Positions 35,501 to 44,880 of a stretch of DNA of 64,000 nt are shown one piece after another. Source of the stretch: Maribacter aestuarii. Lineage in GTDB: Bacteria; Bacteroidota; Bacteroidia; Flavobacteriales; Flavobacteriaceae. Position 1 is the first letter of the stretch. Every line of letters begins with the position of its first letter. The stretch spans positions 806,001 through 870,000 of the forward strand of contig NZ_CP107031.2 in NCBI RefSeq assembly GCF_027474845.2, read 5' to 3'. Both the position numbers and the translations under genes were made by a program. The notes below the pieces were generated by a model. That model worked only from the letters and a program-made list of their open reading frames with translations. It had not been told where the DNA came from and made no database searches.

Positions 35501-36238
35501 ATGAACTATTTAGCGTCTGTTGGCAGCTATGCAATTATGGTCCGAGAGGTTTTTAAAAAACCGACGAAATGGAGAATAATGAAATCGCTGATATTAAAGG
35601 AGATAGATGAGCTAATTTATGGTTCTTTAGGTATCATCGTATTTATATCCTTTTTTATAGGTGCTGTAGTGGCTATACAAACAGCACTAAATTTGACCAA
35701 TCCCATTATTCCTAGAAGTCTTATCGGTTTCGCAACCAGACAGTCAGTCATATTAGAGTTTGCTCCTACATTCGTGTCCATAATCATGGCAGGAAAAGTT
35801 GGTTCTTATATTACATCCAGCATTGGCACCATGCGGGTAACGGAGCAAATTGACGCCTTAGAAGTTATGGGGGTCAACTCACTGAACTATTTGGTTTTTC
35901 CTAAGATAATCGCTATGTTATTTTATCCTTTTGCCATTGCCATATCTATGTACGTTGGTATTTTTGGGGGTTGGCTGGCCGGAGTTTTTGGTGGGTTTTT
36001 AACCAGTACCGATTTTGTTAACGGCTTACAAACTGACTTTATACCCTTTCATATCGCTTATGCATTCATAAAAACCCTCTTATTTGCCTTTGTAATTGCC
36101 ACTATTCCTTCTTTTCATGGATATTATATGAAAGGTGGTGCACTTGAGGTAGGAAAAGCAAGTACTACTTCTTTTGTTTGGACGAGTGTGGTGATTATTA
36201 TTTTGAATTACTTATTAACGCAACTCCTGCTCGGCTAA
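35501..36238 (+). CDS. MlaE-like ABC transporter permease
   Basis: A 245-residue MlaE/YrbE-type permease with about five membrane segments. It has LGIIVFISFFIGAVVAIQTALNL, FAPTFVSIIMAGKVGSYITSSIGTMRVTEQIDALEVMGVNSL and HGYYMKGGALEVGKASTTSFVWTSV, the family signature regions. Such permeases move phospholipids between inner and outer membrane along with an MCE-domain partner. It overlaps the ATPase gene by 1 nt (TAATG). No MCE protein gene follows; it must be elsewhere. Confidence 0.92.
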   Translation: MNYLASVGSYAIMVREVFKKPTKWRIMKSLILKEIDELIYGSLGIIVFISFFIGAVVAIQTALNLTNPIIPRSLIGFATRQSVILEFAPTFVSIIMAGKVGSYITSSIGTMRVTEQIDALEVMGVNSLNYLVFPKIIAMLFYPFAIAISMYVGIFGGWLAGVFGGFLTSTDFVNGLQTDFIPFHIAYAFIKTLLFAFVIATIPSFHGYYMKGGALEVGKASTTSFVWTSVVIIILNYLLTQLLLG

Positions 36239-37005
36239 TGATAGAAGTAGATAACATACATAAGTCTTTTGGGGAAGCCCACGTTTTAAAGGGTGTTTCC
36301 ACAACGTTTGAGACCGGAAAAACAAATTTAATCATCGGCCAGAGTGGTTCGGGAAAGACCGTATTCTTGAAATGTCTTTTGGGGCTTTTTACGCCTGAAG
36401 AAGGAAGCATTATTTATGACGGGAAAAGATATTCTGAACTTACAGATGACGAAAAGAGGGATCTGCGACAAGAAATGGGAATGGTTTTCCAAGGAAGTGC
36501 ATTATTTGATAGTATGACTGTTGAAGGAAACGTGCGTTTTCCGTTGGATATGTTTACAAAACAATCCAAATCTGAAATGGAGGACCGCGTTAATACGGTA
36601 CTTAAACGCGTTAACCTTATTGACGCCCACAACAAGTTTCCTTCGGAAATATCAGGAGGAATGCAGAAACGGGTGGCGATAGCCCGTGCCATTGTCATGA
36701 ATCCTAAATATCTTTTTTGTGATGAGCCAAACTCTGGTTTGGATCCAAAAACCGCGATATTGATTGACGACCTCATTAAAGAAATAACAGAAGAATACGA
36801 TATTACAACCGTCATAAATACCCATGATATGAACTCCGTTATGCAAATTGGAGAAAAAATACTTTTCCTGAAAAACGGATTCAAGGAATGGGAGGGTACG
36901 AAAAATGAAATTTTCAAGACCGATAACGAAGCGGTTACAAACTTTGTCTATTCTTCGGATCTTTTCAAAAAAGTACGTCAGATGTACATTGAGGAACGCA
37001 ATTAA
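36238..37005 (+). CDS. MlaF-like ABC transporter ATP-binding protein
   Basis: A 255-residue ABC ATPase: Walker A GQSGSGKT (34-41), signature SGGMQKRVAIARA, Walker B YLFCDEPNSGLDP and switch His in NTHDMNSVM. It powers the overlapping MlaE-like permease. The frame runs further upstream, but the ATG at 36238 overlapping the permease stop is the coupled start. It ends 4 nt inside the convergent DUF389 gene. Confidence 0.94.
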   Translation: MIEVDNIHKSFGEAHVLKGVSTTFETGKTNLIIGQSGSGKTVFLKCLLGLFTPEEGSIIYDGKRYSELTDDEKRDLRQEMGMVFQGSALFDSMTVEGNVRFPLDMFTKQSKSEMEDRVNTVLKRVNLIDAHNKFPSEISGGMQKRVAIARAIVMNPKYLFCDEPNSGLDPKTAILIDDLIKEITEEYDITTVINTHDMNSVMQIGEKILFLKNGFKEWEGTKNEIFKTDNEAVTNFVYSSDLFKKVRQMYIEERN

Positions 37006-38471
37006 TTACTTGATAATTCCTTGATTTGAATATTATTATTGTTCAATCTTAGTTTCAACCACATTAGAAGTTTTTGAGCATCTTTCTCCGTTTGACTTCT
37101 TTTCGTATTGTCCTTCCAAGTTATTTCAAATACCGGAATACTATCCGTTTTCGTAAAGTCAGTAGAAATTAAATAGGAATATGCAAGACGGTCAAGATTC
37201 TCGTAATTGGCCTTAGCCTCCATACTAATTTCCTTGAAAGGTATTTGTCCGAACGCAACTTTGTTCAAACGTCCAAGCTCTGATTCTAAAAACGCGATTT
37301 TTTCATCTTTGGATGATAATTGATTCTTTTGGGATTCGTAGAGTTCATTAATGTATTTTAATTGATCTGCCTCGCCACTTTTCGAACCTTGAATCACCTG
37401 AAGCTCGCAACCCTTTAATCTATCGTTTTCACTCATTTTGGATTTCCACATGGCAATAATATTGTCCGGCACTGTTTCATTTCCCATAAAAACAACTTCT
37501 ACCAAAGAATTTTTACCGGAATTATATTCCAAATCGGTAAAATCTTCTAAAAACCTTCCTTCACCAGAAAATTTATAAGGTGCAATGTTTTCTGAAATAA
37601 ATTCATTGGCCGCTTTTCTAAAAAGCGACTCTTGAAAGACGTTCCAAAATGTTATACTGGCAGGTATCATTACTGCAACGGCTAATACTGATGCTAGACG
37701 GCCAATAAGTCTCCTACGTTTGGAATTCACATAACGCACCATTGGAAAACGAAGCAGTTTTATAATTAAGAAAGTGGCTAGGGCAATGAATATAGTGTTT
37801 ATAGTAAATAAATACATGGCACCACCAGCATATTCCCAATTACCTATAGCTAGACCAAATCCTACGGTACATAATGGCGGCATTAAAGCGGTTGCTATTG
37901 CAACACCAAAAATAACGCTGGCAATGGTTCCTTTTTTGGCTCTTGCGATGACCAATGCCAAACCACCAAAGAAAGCAATGAGTACATCACGAATATCAGG
38001 CGCCGTACGAGCCAGCAATTCGGAAGATTCCTCTTGAAGTGGAAAAAATTTAAAGAATAAAAATGCAGTCAAAACACTGAGGACGACCATTACCGCAAAA
38101 TTTTTCAAAGACCTCTTTAAAGTATCTATATCATTTATTCCAACAGAAAGACCTATACCAAGAATTGGCCCCATTAACGGAGAAATAAGCATGGCACCAA
38201 TGACTACTGCCGTTGAATTTGCATTTAAACCTATTGAAGCTATAAATATGGAACAGACGAGTATCCAAGACGTATGCCCTTTAAAAGGAATATCCGCAAT
38301 AATAGCTTCTTTGGTGGCCGCTTGATCTGTATTTGTTCGAATATTTAATAGTTCGGACAAAAACTTCTTTATACTACCGGCAAGACCTTTAAAGTCTTTT
38401 TTTACCTCTTCCCCGCTTTCACTCGGTTTTTCTGTAGGGGTGATGTTATCTTGATTCAATTTTTCCTGCAT
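37002..38471 (-). CDS. DUF389 family membrane protein
   Basis: A 489-residue protein: cytoplasmic N-terminus (1-60), a DUF389 membrane domain (about 65-275) with LVCSIFIASIGLNANSTAVVIGAMLISPLMGPILGIGLS, FGGLALVIARAKKGT and VAIATALMPPLCTVGFGL, then a soluble C-terminal region of about 210 residues with a coiled-coil (around 390-420, NELYESQKNQLSSKDEKI). The family is widespread but not functionally defined. Spacing of 2 nt from the manC gene upstream suggests cotranscription. Confidence 0.88.
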   Translation of the reverse strand: MQEKLNQDNITPTEKPSESGEEVKKDFKGLAGSIKKFLSELLNIRTNTDQAATKEAIIADIPFKGHTSWILVCSIFIASIGLNANSTAVVIGAMLISPLMGPILGIGLSVGINDIDTLKRSLKNFAVMVVLSVLTAFLFFKFFPLQEESSELLARTAPDIRDVLIAFFGGLALVIARAKKGTIASVIFGVAIATALMPPLCTVGFGLAIGNWEYAGGAMYLFTINTIFIALATFLIIKLLRFPMVRYVNSKRRRLIGRLASVLAVAVMIPASITFWNVFQESLFRKAANEFISENIAPYKFSGEGRFLEDFTDLEYNSGKNSLVEVVFMGNETVPDNIIAMWKSKMSENDRLKGCELQVIQGSKSGEADQLKYINELYESQKNQLSSKDEKIAFLESELGRLNKVAFGQIPFKEISMEAKANYENLDRLAYSYLISTDFTKTDSIPVFEITWKDNTKRSQTEKDAQKLLMWLKLRLNNNNIQIKELSSN

Positions 38472-38473
38472 GA

Positions 38474-39562
38474 TTACGCATAATTATTACCAAAAGCATC
38501 CTTAACTTTTAAAAGTACTTTTTTAATATCCTGTTCTTTGGACTTTGGATAAATCAATAGCACCTCTTCCTTGTCGACTATAATATAATCCTTTAGCCCA
38601 TCTACGACAACTATTTTATCTTTAGGCGACCTTATCATGTTTCCATGGGCATCCTCCGCAAGCACTTTGGCATTTACGATAGCATTCCCACTCTTATCCT
38701 TATCCAGCTTATCGAATAGCGAACCCCATGTACCTAAATCGTTCCAATCAAATGTAGCTTCTAAGACAAAAATTGACTTTGATTGTTCTAAGATTGCATA
38801 GTCTATGGAAATATTTTCTGCCTTGGGATATTGCTCCGCTATAAAACCGCTCTCGGCTTCATTATTATAGAACGACAGACCAGCTTTAAAGAGTTCGTAT
38901 TGTTCTGGTTGATAATTTTTGAAAGCGTTTACAATAGTATTCACGCTCCACATAAAGATACCCGCATTCCATAGAAAATTTCCCTGAGCCAAAAAGTCCT
39001 TTGCAGTTTCGTAGTCCGGTTTTTCCCGAAATTGACTTACTTTTTTAATTTGATTTTCACTTGTTTTATCATATTCGATATAACCAAAACCGGTATTTGG
39101 AAAAGTTGGCTTAATTCCCAAAGTACAGAGCACTTCTTCCTTTGCACATTTTTCAAAACAGGCGGTTACATCATTAGCAAAAGCCTCTTCATCCTCTATC
39201 CAGTGATCACTAGGAGCAACAATCATTACCCCTTCTGGATTCATTTTTTGGATTTTCAAGGCCGCATATAGAATACATGGAGCGGTATTTCGCATGGCAG
39301 GCTCCAATACGACCTGTTCTTGTTTCACTTTTGGTAGCTGCTCCAAGACCAAATCGTTATAACGTTCATTGGTTAGAATCAGGATATTCTCTGTAGGCAC
39401 AAATTTATTAAGACGCTTAAAGGTTTTTTGTATCAACGTATCCCCTGTTCCCAGCATATCGTGAAACTGTTTCGGGTATTCCGTTGTGCTAATGGGCCAA
39501 AACCGTGAACCGACCCCACCCGCCATTAAAACGGCATAATAATTCTTATTCATTCTATTCAT
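38474..39562 (-). CDS. manC: Mannose-1-phosphate guanylyltransferase
   Basis: A 362-residue nucleotidyltransferase forming GDP-mannose. It has MAGGVGSRFWP with the pyrophosphorylase loop, FLWNAGIFMW, EKPDYETA preceded by SQFR, and the C-terminal KDYIIVDKEEVLLI. It lacks the isomerase domain of bifunctional AlgA/ManC enzymes. GDP-mannose feeds surface polysaccharide. Two ATGs (39562 and 39553) are possible; the first gives MNRMNKNYY. Confidence 0.92.
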   Translation of the reverse strand: MNRMNKNYYAVLMAGGVGSRFWPISTTEYPKQFHDMLGTGDTLIQKTFKRLNKFVPTENILILTNERYNDLVLEQLPKVKQEQVVLEPAMRNTAPCILYAALKIQKMNPEGVMIVAPSDHWIEDEEAFANDVTACFEKCAKEEVLCTLGIKPTFPNTGFGYIEYDKTSENQIKKVSQFREKPDYETAKDFLAQGNFLWNAGIFMWSVNTIVNAFKNYQPEQYELFKAGLSFYNNEAESGFIAEQYPKAENISIDYAILEQSKSIFVLEATFDWNDLGTWGSLFDKLDKDKSGNAIVNAKVLAEDAHGNMIRSPKDKIVVVDGLKDYIIVDKEEVLLIYPKSKEQDIKKVLLKVKDAFGNNYA

Positions 39563-39636
39563 GTATAAGTTTGAGTTTAACCTTGTTCATCCTTCCACTA
39601 AGCATTGGATTCCCGTATTGTAAAAACAAGTATAAT

Positions 39637-40239
39637 TTAGTCAATAATTAATTCTACTTCTGCGTTGGGTTGAAATAAATAGGTTCTGCCCGTATGTACC
39701 TCAACACACTCGTACCGCTTTATCTTTTTGTTTCCTTTTTTAAAAAGCTTCCCATTATAGATTCGAAATGTGCTCCCATAAGGTAACTCAAATACATACG
39801 TTTTATTTAATTCTTGTTCGTCAAATCTTTTTAGAGCTATGGACAAATTCGCATCCGTGCTACTACTAGCCTTAGGATTTCTAAAATGCCTCGCTAAAAG
39901 CGGTAATAATTTTGATGGGAAAATCTCGGGACGGATAAATGGCAACATTAGATATTGAAAAGTTCTTTTCCATTCCAATCCATGCGGCTTAATCCGTCTG
40001 CCATACTTTTCAAAAGCTACCAGATGTGCAATTTCATGGACAAGTGTAATCAAAAACCGGTATTTATTAAGCGTGGCGTTCACTGTTATCTGATGTTGGC
40101 CGTTGGACAATCTTCTGTAGTCCCCATGCCTTGTCACACGCTCATTCACTATTTTTAAATGTACCTTATTTTCCTTTATAAGGTCAAAACATAACTGAAC
40201 AGCTCTTTCCGGCAAATATTTATGGAGCGTATCCTGCAT
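39637..40239 (-). CDS. SprT-like zinc metalloprotease-domain protein
   Basis: A 200-residue SprT-like protein with a HEIAH motif (68-72) and a downstream His in PHGLEWKRTFQ that would complete the zinc site. The C-terminal segment (about 145-200, YVFELPYGSTFRIYNGKLF and YECVEVHTGRTYLFQPNAEVE) is a small beta domain. SPRTN relatives cleave DNA-protein crosslinks; the bacterial family is not well studied. It follows the SDR gene by 1 nt, so it is likely cotranscribed with it. Confidence 0.85.
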   Translation of the reverse strand: MQDTLHKYLPERAVQLCFDLIKENKVHLKIVNERVTRHGDYRRLSNGQHQITVNATLNKYRFLITLVHEIAHLVAFEKYGRRIKPHGLEWKRTFQYLMLPFIRPEIFPSKLLPLLARHFRNPKASSSTDANLSIALKRFDEQELNKTYVFELPYGSTFRIYNGKLFKKGNKKIKRYECVEVHTGRTYLFQPNAEVELIID

Positions 40240-40240
40240 A

Positions 40241-40921
40241 TCATGGAGTACTGCTGGATACTTGCAATAATTTGCCGTTGTATAATTTATTCCCCGTAAG
40301 CGAAAATTCTTTTATATAGGTGGCCATTTCCAAAGCGGTAATTGGAGCTTGGTAGTTAGGGAAAGCTTCTTCCAGCATCTCGGTTTGTACGGCACCCAAG
40401 GCCAAAACGTTGAATGAGGGCCCACTTTCCTTAAATTCCTCCGCCCAGAGTTCAGTCATGGTAATAACTGCTCCTTTACTAGAACTATAAGCAGCAAGTC
40501 CTGGGAATTTCATACTCCCTTGAACACCGCCCATAGAACTGATGGTGACCACGTGACCAGCCTTCGGCATTTTTGGTAAAATTGCTTTGGTCATTAAAGC
40601 AACTCCAAAAACATTTACCTTATAAACAGCTTCAAATTCCTCCATGGTAGTCTCCAAAAAAGGTTTGTTCAGCAATATGCCCGCATTGTTGATTAAGATA
40701 TCTACCTGATTCCAATTGACCTTTACGAAGGAATGGACTTTTTCAATTTCGGAAGGAACTGATAAATCCATGGAAATAGTACTTACGGTATCAATACGCA
40801 AGGCATCTATAGGTCTGATATTTCGGGATAGTGCCAACACGTTGTGCCCATCCCCTGCGAACAGACGCACCAATTCTAGGCCTATTCCCCTACTCGCACC
40901 CGTTACTATGACATTAGCCAT
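40241..40921 (-). CDS. Short-chain dehydrogenase/reductase
   Basis: A 226-residue classical SDR: cofactor motif TGASRGIG (7-14), NNAG in ILINNAGILL, catalytic Ser in VVTISSMGG and the YSSSKG active-site Tyr/Lys pair. It oxidises or reduces an unknown alcohol/carbonyl with NAD(P)H. Its ATG shares one base with the stop of the M28 peptidase gene upstream (TAATG). Confidence 0.9.
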   Translation of the reverse strand: MANVIVTGASRGIGLELVRLFAGDGHNVLALSRNIRPIDALRIDTVSTISMDLSVPSEIEKVHSFVKVNWNQVDILINNAGILLNKPFLETTMEEFEAVYKVNVFGVALMTKAILPKMPKAGHVVTISSMGGVQGSMKFPGLAAYSSSKGAVITMTELWAEEFKESGPSFNVLALGAVQTEMLEEAFPNYQAPITALEMATYIKEFSLTGNKLYNGKLLQVSSSTP

Positions 40922-41964
40922 TAATTATATTTTATTTCCTTATTATTTGCATTTACTATTCCGGTCACCATGGGTATTAACTTGTTGGCTACATTGGCCA
41001 TATGTGTAAAATCCATTTCAGAGTTCTCGTCCCCTGCTTTGTGATAGTAACCGTAGTTAGTAAAGTCAAATGTACTATAAGTTTGCGAGGGGACTCTAAA
41101 TGCCTCATGAAACGGATAATTGTCCGAACGTTTAAAAAGGTTGAATTCCTTTGCTTTGGGCAAAAATCCAACCAATTGCTCACCTGCATATTTATTACTA
41201 ATCTCTGCCAAATTGGATAGCTTAAAACCCGTGAGATACAAAAGATGATTTTTATCAACCATTGGAACACCGACCATTTCAAAGTTGAGCGTAGTGTAAA
41301 GGTCCAAATCCTTGTCGCTAAGTTTAGAAGCTAAATGTTTAGAGCCCATTAGACCCTTTTCTTCTGCACTGAACAACGCAAAAATAATACTCCTTTTGTT
41401 GTTCTTATTTTTTCCAAAATAACGAGCAAGCTCCAATACCATGGCGGTTCCGGAAGCATTGTCATTTGCCCCGTTTGCGATAGCATCACCATTATCTGGA
41501 CTAACCATTCCTATATGATCATAGTGCGCCCCTAAAATCACATACTCATCTTTTAAACGGGTGTCCGAACCTTGGATATAACCAACAACATTGAAGGCAG
41601 TTTTATCGAAATTTCTTAGAGTGTCTCGGTACGATTCGAAATAGGGAGCTATTCCGTTATCCACAAATACCTGTTTAATGAAATCCGCAGCTTTTTCTAT
41701 TTCTTCGCTTCCCGAATCCCTTCCTTTCATTTCATCCGAAGCTAAAAACTGCATTATAGCCTTAATATCTTCGGGAGATGTAAACTGTGTATTGGCTTTG
41801 TTTGTGGTAACATCATTTCCAGTGACTTCTTCTGGTGCAGTTGCAATCCTACCCTTTACCCCTTGAGGACCGTTGTTAGGATTTAAGGTGGTTTGCTGCT
41901 GAATTTTTGCTGTACCACACCCTATTAGGGCCAGTATTTGCAGCAAAACTATTATTCTTTTCAT
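40921..41964 (-). CDS. M28 family metallopeptidase lipoprotein
   Basis: A 347-residue lipoprotein (LIGC, Cys16) with an M28 aminopeptidase-like domain (about 65-340). Zinc-site features are YVILGAHYDHIG, NGANDNASGTAMVLELAR, FALFSAEEKGLMGS and, further on, SDNYPFHEA. It should cleave peptides in the periplasm or at the outer membrane surface. It heads a minus-strand run with the SDR and SprT-like genes. Confidence 0.9.
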   Translation of the reverse strand: MKRIIVLLQILALIGCGTAKIQQQTTLNPNNGPQGVKGRIATAPEEVTGNDVTTNKANTQFTSPEDIKAIMQFLASDEMKGRDSGSEEIEKAADFIKQVFVDNGIAPYFESYRDTLRNFDKTAFNVVGYIQGSDTRLKDEYVILGAHYDHIGMVSPDNGDAIANGANDNASGTAMVLELARYFGKNKNNKRSIIFALFSAEEKGLMGSKHLASKLSDKDLDLYTTLNFEMVGVPMVDKNHLLYLTGFKLSNLAEISNKYAGEQLVGFLPKAKEFNLFKRSDNYPFHEAFRVPSQTYSTFDFTNYGYYHKAGDENSEMDFTHMANVANKLIPMVTGIVNANNKEIKYN

Positions 41965-41990
41965 AGAGATTCGTTAGTTTTTCTAAAGAT

Positions 41991-42017
41991 AAAAAAAGCA
42001 TCCCTGAAAAGGGATGC
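41991..42017 (-). terminator. Terminator downstream of pdhC
   Basis: GCATCCCT (41998-42005) pairs with AGGGATGC (42010-42017) with a GAAA loop; seven T follow on the minus strand. Confidence 0.93.
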
Positions 42018-42044
42018 CATTAGATTGTAATTTAAAATACCAAG

Positions 42045-43691
42045 TTATGCCAACATGGTAACCGGATTTTCCACAAAATAACGTAAAGTCTGTAAAAACT
42101 GAGCTCCTACGGCACCATCCACTGTTCTGTGATCACAGGCGAGTGTAAGTTTCATAGTACTACCCACTACTATTTCACCGTTCTTTACCACAGGTTTTTC
42201 TACAATGGCACCAACAGATAAAATCGCAGAATTAGGTTGGTTAATGATGGAGGTGAACTCTAAAATCCCAAACATTCCCAAATTCGATACTGTGAATGTA
42301 CTTCCTTCCATCTCGGAAGGAGCAATCTTCTTATTCCTAGCTTTCCCAGCTAAATCCTTAACCGCAGCACCTATTTGGGTTAGACCCAACTGATCTGCAA
42401 ATTTAACGACGGGAACTACAAGGCCTTCGTCCACAGCAACGGCAACTCCCATATGAATATGTTTATTATATCTTGTAGTATCACCATTCCAAGATGTATT
42501 AACTTGGGGATGTTTTTTTAATGCCATGGCACAAGCCTTTAATACCATATCGTTGAAAGATACCTTAGTGTCTGGCAAACTATTGATTTGAGCCCGCGAT
42601 TCTTTTGCATTGTCCATATCAACCTCAATAGTCAAGTAAAAATGGGGTGCTGTGAATTTAGAATTTCCGAGAGCCTTTGCTATGGCCTTTCTCATGTTGG
42701 AATTCTTCACTTCTTCACTACCTTCTTCACCTACAGGCAAGCTAATAGGAAGTGCAGATGGCGCAGAACTCTCTACTTTGGCAGTAGCGGTTGCATCAGC
42801 TTTTGACGGCTGATAATTCTCAATATCCTTTTTGATGATTCTTCCGTTATCCCCAGATCCTGTAACATCCGACAAGTCTATGCCTTTGTCTTCAGCAATC
42901 TTTTTAGCGAGTGGCGATGCAAAAATACGCTCACCATCACTAACGGATTTTGTCTCCTTCTTCGAGGAAGTATCTGTTTTAGATTCAGATTTTTCTTCTT
43001 TCTTTTCACTCTCCGAAGTAGCCTTCTTTCCGCTAGATGATTTAGCATTTAATACAGCATCGACATCCGTTCCTTCTGGTCCAATTACGGCCAAGACCGC
43101 ATCAACTGGAGATGATTCTCCTTCTTGTATTCCTATGTGCAATAAGGTTCCCGAATAGAACGATTCAAACTCCATTGTAGCCTTATCCGTTTCTATTTCC
43201 GCAAGAATATCACCCTCCTCAACGGTATCCCCTACCTGCTTTAACCAAGTTGCAACGGTACCCTCTTCCATGGTATCACTCAAACGAGGCATTTTAATAA
43301 TCTCTACCCCTTCTGGAATTTCGGCCGAAGTTTGGTTGCCGGCGTCAGCTGTTTCCTCCTTTCTTTCGTTATCCTCTTCTGTTGCTTCTTTTTCAGATTC
43401 TTTCTCCTCCTCCGTGTTTTCACTTCCGTTTATAAGTCCAGAAATGTCTTCTCCTTCTTCCCCAATAATGGCTAAAAGTGAGTCCACCGGTGCGGTTTCA
43501 CCTTCCGGAATTCCTATATGAAGCAGCGTTCCTTCGTTAAAGGACTCAAATTCCATAGTAGCCTTATCCGTCTCTATTTCCGCTAGAATATCACCTTCTT
43601 CAATTTTATCTCCCACTTTTTTTAACCATGCGGCAACCGTACCTTCTTCCATGGTATCACTTAAACGGGGCATATTTACAACTGTAGCCAT
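42045..43691 (-). CDS. pdhC: Pyruvate dehydrogenase E2 (dihydrolipoamide acetyltransferase), two lipoyl domains
   Basis: A 548-residue E2 chain: lipoyl domain 1 (about 2-78) and lipoyl domain 2 (about 132-208), each with the lipoylated Lys in ETDKATMEFESF, acidic and Lys/Ser/Glu-rich linkers, a peripheral-subunit-binding domain (about 255-292, FASPLAKKIAEDKGI and GRIIKKDI), and the acetyltransferase core (about 325-548) with the DHRTVDGA active site. It moves acetyl groups from E1 to CoA. It starts 3 nt after pdhA on the same strand. The two lipoyl coding segments are near-duplicates about 390 bp apart. Confidence 0.96.
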   Translation of the reverse strand: MATVVNMPRLSDTMEEGTVAAWLKKVGDKIEEGDILAEIETDKATMEFESFNEGTLLHIGIPEGETAPVDSLLAIIGEEGEDISGLINGSENTEEEKESEKEATEEDNERKEETADAGNQTSAEIPEGVEIIKMPRLSDTMEEGTVATWLKQVGDTVEEGDILAEIETDKATMEFESFYSGTLLHIGIQEGESSPVDAVLAVIGPEGTDVDAVLNAKSSSGKKATSESEKKEEKSESKTDTSSKKETKSVSDGERIFASPLAKKIAEDKGIDLSDVTGSGDNGRIIKKDIENYQPSKADATATAKVESSAPSALPISLPVGEEGSEEVKNSNMRKAIAKALGNSKFTAPHFYLTIEVDMDNAKESRAQINSLPDTKVSFNDMVLKACAMALKKHPQVNTSWNGDTTRYNKHIHMGVAVAVDEGLVVPVVKFADQLGLTQIGAAVKDLAGKARNKKIAPSEMEGSTFTVSNLGMFGILEFTSIINQPNSAILSVGAIVEKPVVKNGEIVVGSTMKLTLACDHRTVDGAVGAQFLQTLRYFVENPVTMLA

Positions 43692-43694
43692 GTA

Positions 43695-44693
43695 TTATAA
43701 TTTATGTTGCACAAAGGGAAAATCTTCTTGTTCGTAAACCATATCGTACAATTGATTTACTGGCGGATAGTCCGACTCTTCTGCAAATTTTTCACATTCC
43801 GAAACCAAAGCCTTGACCCTTTTATCAATTTTTTTTATTTCCTCGTCTGTGGCATATTTATTCTCCTTGATAATATCTAAAACCTGTGTAATTGGATCTA
43901 TCTTCTTATATTCCTCCACCTCATCTTTAGTTCTATAGTGTTGTGCATCTGACATAGAGTGCCCCCTGTAACGATAAGTCTTCATTTCTAGGAAAGTTGG
44001 TCCACCGCCACTTCGTGCCCTGTCAATAGCTTTGCTCATTTCTTGCGCTACCGTAACGGGATTCATTCCATCCACGGGACCACAAGGCATTTCATAGCCC
44101 AAACCAAGTTTCCAGATTTCTGTAGAGAAAGAGGTTCTAGCTACAGAAGTTCCCATAGCATAGCCATTATTTTCACAGATGAAAACTACAGGTAATTGCC
44201 ATAACATGGCCAAATTAAAAGTTTCGTGAAGTGAACCTTGCCTTACCGCACCGTCTCCCATATAACAGAGGGTTACCGCATCACTTCCATGATACTTATC
44301 CCCAAATGCCATACCGGCACCTAAGGGTATCTGACCACCAACTATCCCATGACCACCATGAAATCTATGTTCTTTGGAAAATATGTGCATTGAACCTCCC
44401 ATACCTTTAGAGGTTCCTGTAACCTTACCGTAAAGTTCCGCCATTACCCGCTTTGGATCAACTCCCATCCCAATGGGCTGGACATGGTTCCTATACGCAG
44501 TAATCATTCTATCCTTGGTCAAGTCCATTGCATGAAGTGCACCCGCTAAAACTGCCTCTTGACCGTTGTATAAGTGAAGAAAACCTCGGACTTTCTGCTG
44601 AATATAAACTGCGGCCAGTTTATCTTCAAACTTTCTCCAAAATAGCATATCCTCATACCATTTCAAATAAGTTTCTTTGGTAATTTTTTCCAT
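43695..44693 (-). CDS. pdhA: Pyruvate dehydrogenase E1 component, alpha subunit
   Basis: A 332-residue E1-alpha with the thiamine-diphosphate motif from MGDGAVRQGSLHE to ENNGYAMGT, plus RYRGHSMSDAQHYRT (phosphorylation-loop region of the mitochondrial enzyme) and GGSMHIFS. It pairs with PdhB (18 kb). It heads a pdhA-pdhC operon ending at the 41991 terminator; no E3 gene is present in the window. Confidence 0.96.
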   Translation of the reverse strand: MEKITKETYLKWYEDMLFWRKFEDKLAAVYIQQKVRGFLHLYNGQEAVLAGALHAMDLTKDRMITAYRNHVQPIGMGVDPKRVMAELYGKVTGTSKGMGGSMHIFSKEHRFHGGHGIVGGQIPLGAGMAFGDKYHGSDAVTLCYMGDGAVRQGSLHETFNLAMLWQLPVVFICENNGYAMGTSVARTSFSTEIWKLGLGYEMPCGPVDGMNPVTVAQEMSKAIDRARSGGGPTFLEMKTYRYRGHSMSDAQHYRTKDEVEEYKKIDPITQVLDIIKENKYATDEEIKKIDKRVKALVSECEKFAEESDYPPVNQLYDMVYEQEDFPFVQHKL

Positions 44694-44764
44694 TTATTTT
44701 GTTTAATTATTGTAAATCCTGTTGGACTTGAAAAAAGGTAGCACTTTTTTGCATCACAAGAGAA

Positions 44765-44772
44765 CAAAAATA
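44765..44772 (-). promoter_or_regulatory. Probable pdhA promoter -7 element
   Basis: The minus strand reads TATTTTTG (TAnnTTTG). It lies about 72 nt before the pdhA ATG and in the gap between pdhA and cdd. No clear -33 TTG was found. Confidence 0.4.
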
Positions 44773-44880
44773 CACATATAAATGAATCGATAAAAAAAAT
44801 AGAAACAAAAGGGAGGAAGAATTTAGAAGCGTAACACTAAAGTCCACTATCGTTTAATTTACAAGAACCCTTAACCTATG

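Noticed and set aside
36178..36237. Upstream start for the MlaF-like ATPase
   Set aside because: It lies inside the permease gene; the TAATG overlap at 36236-36240 gives the usual coupled start.
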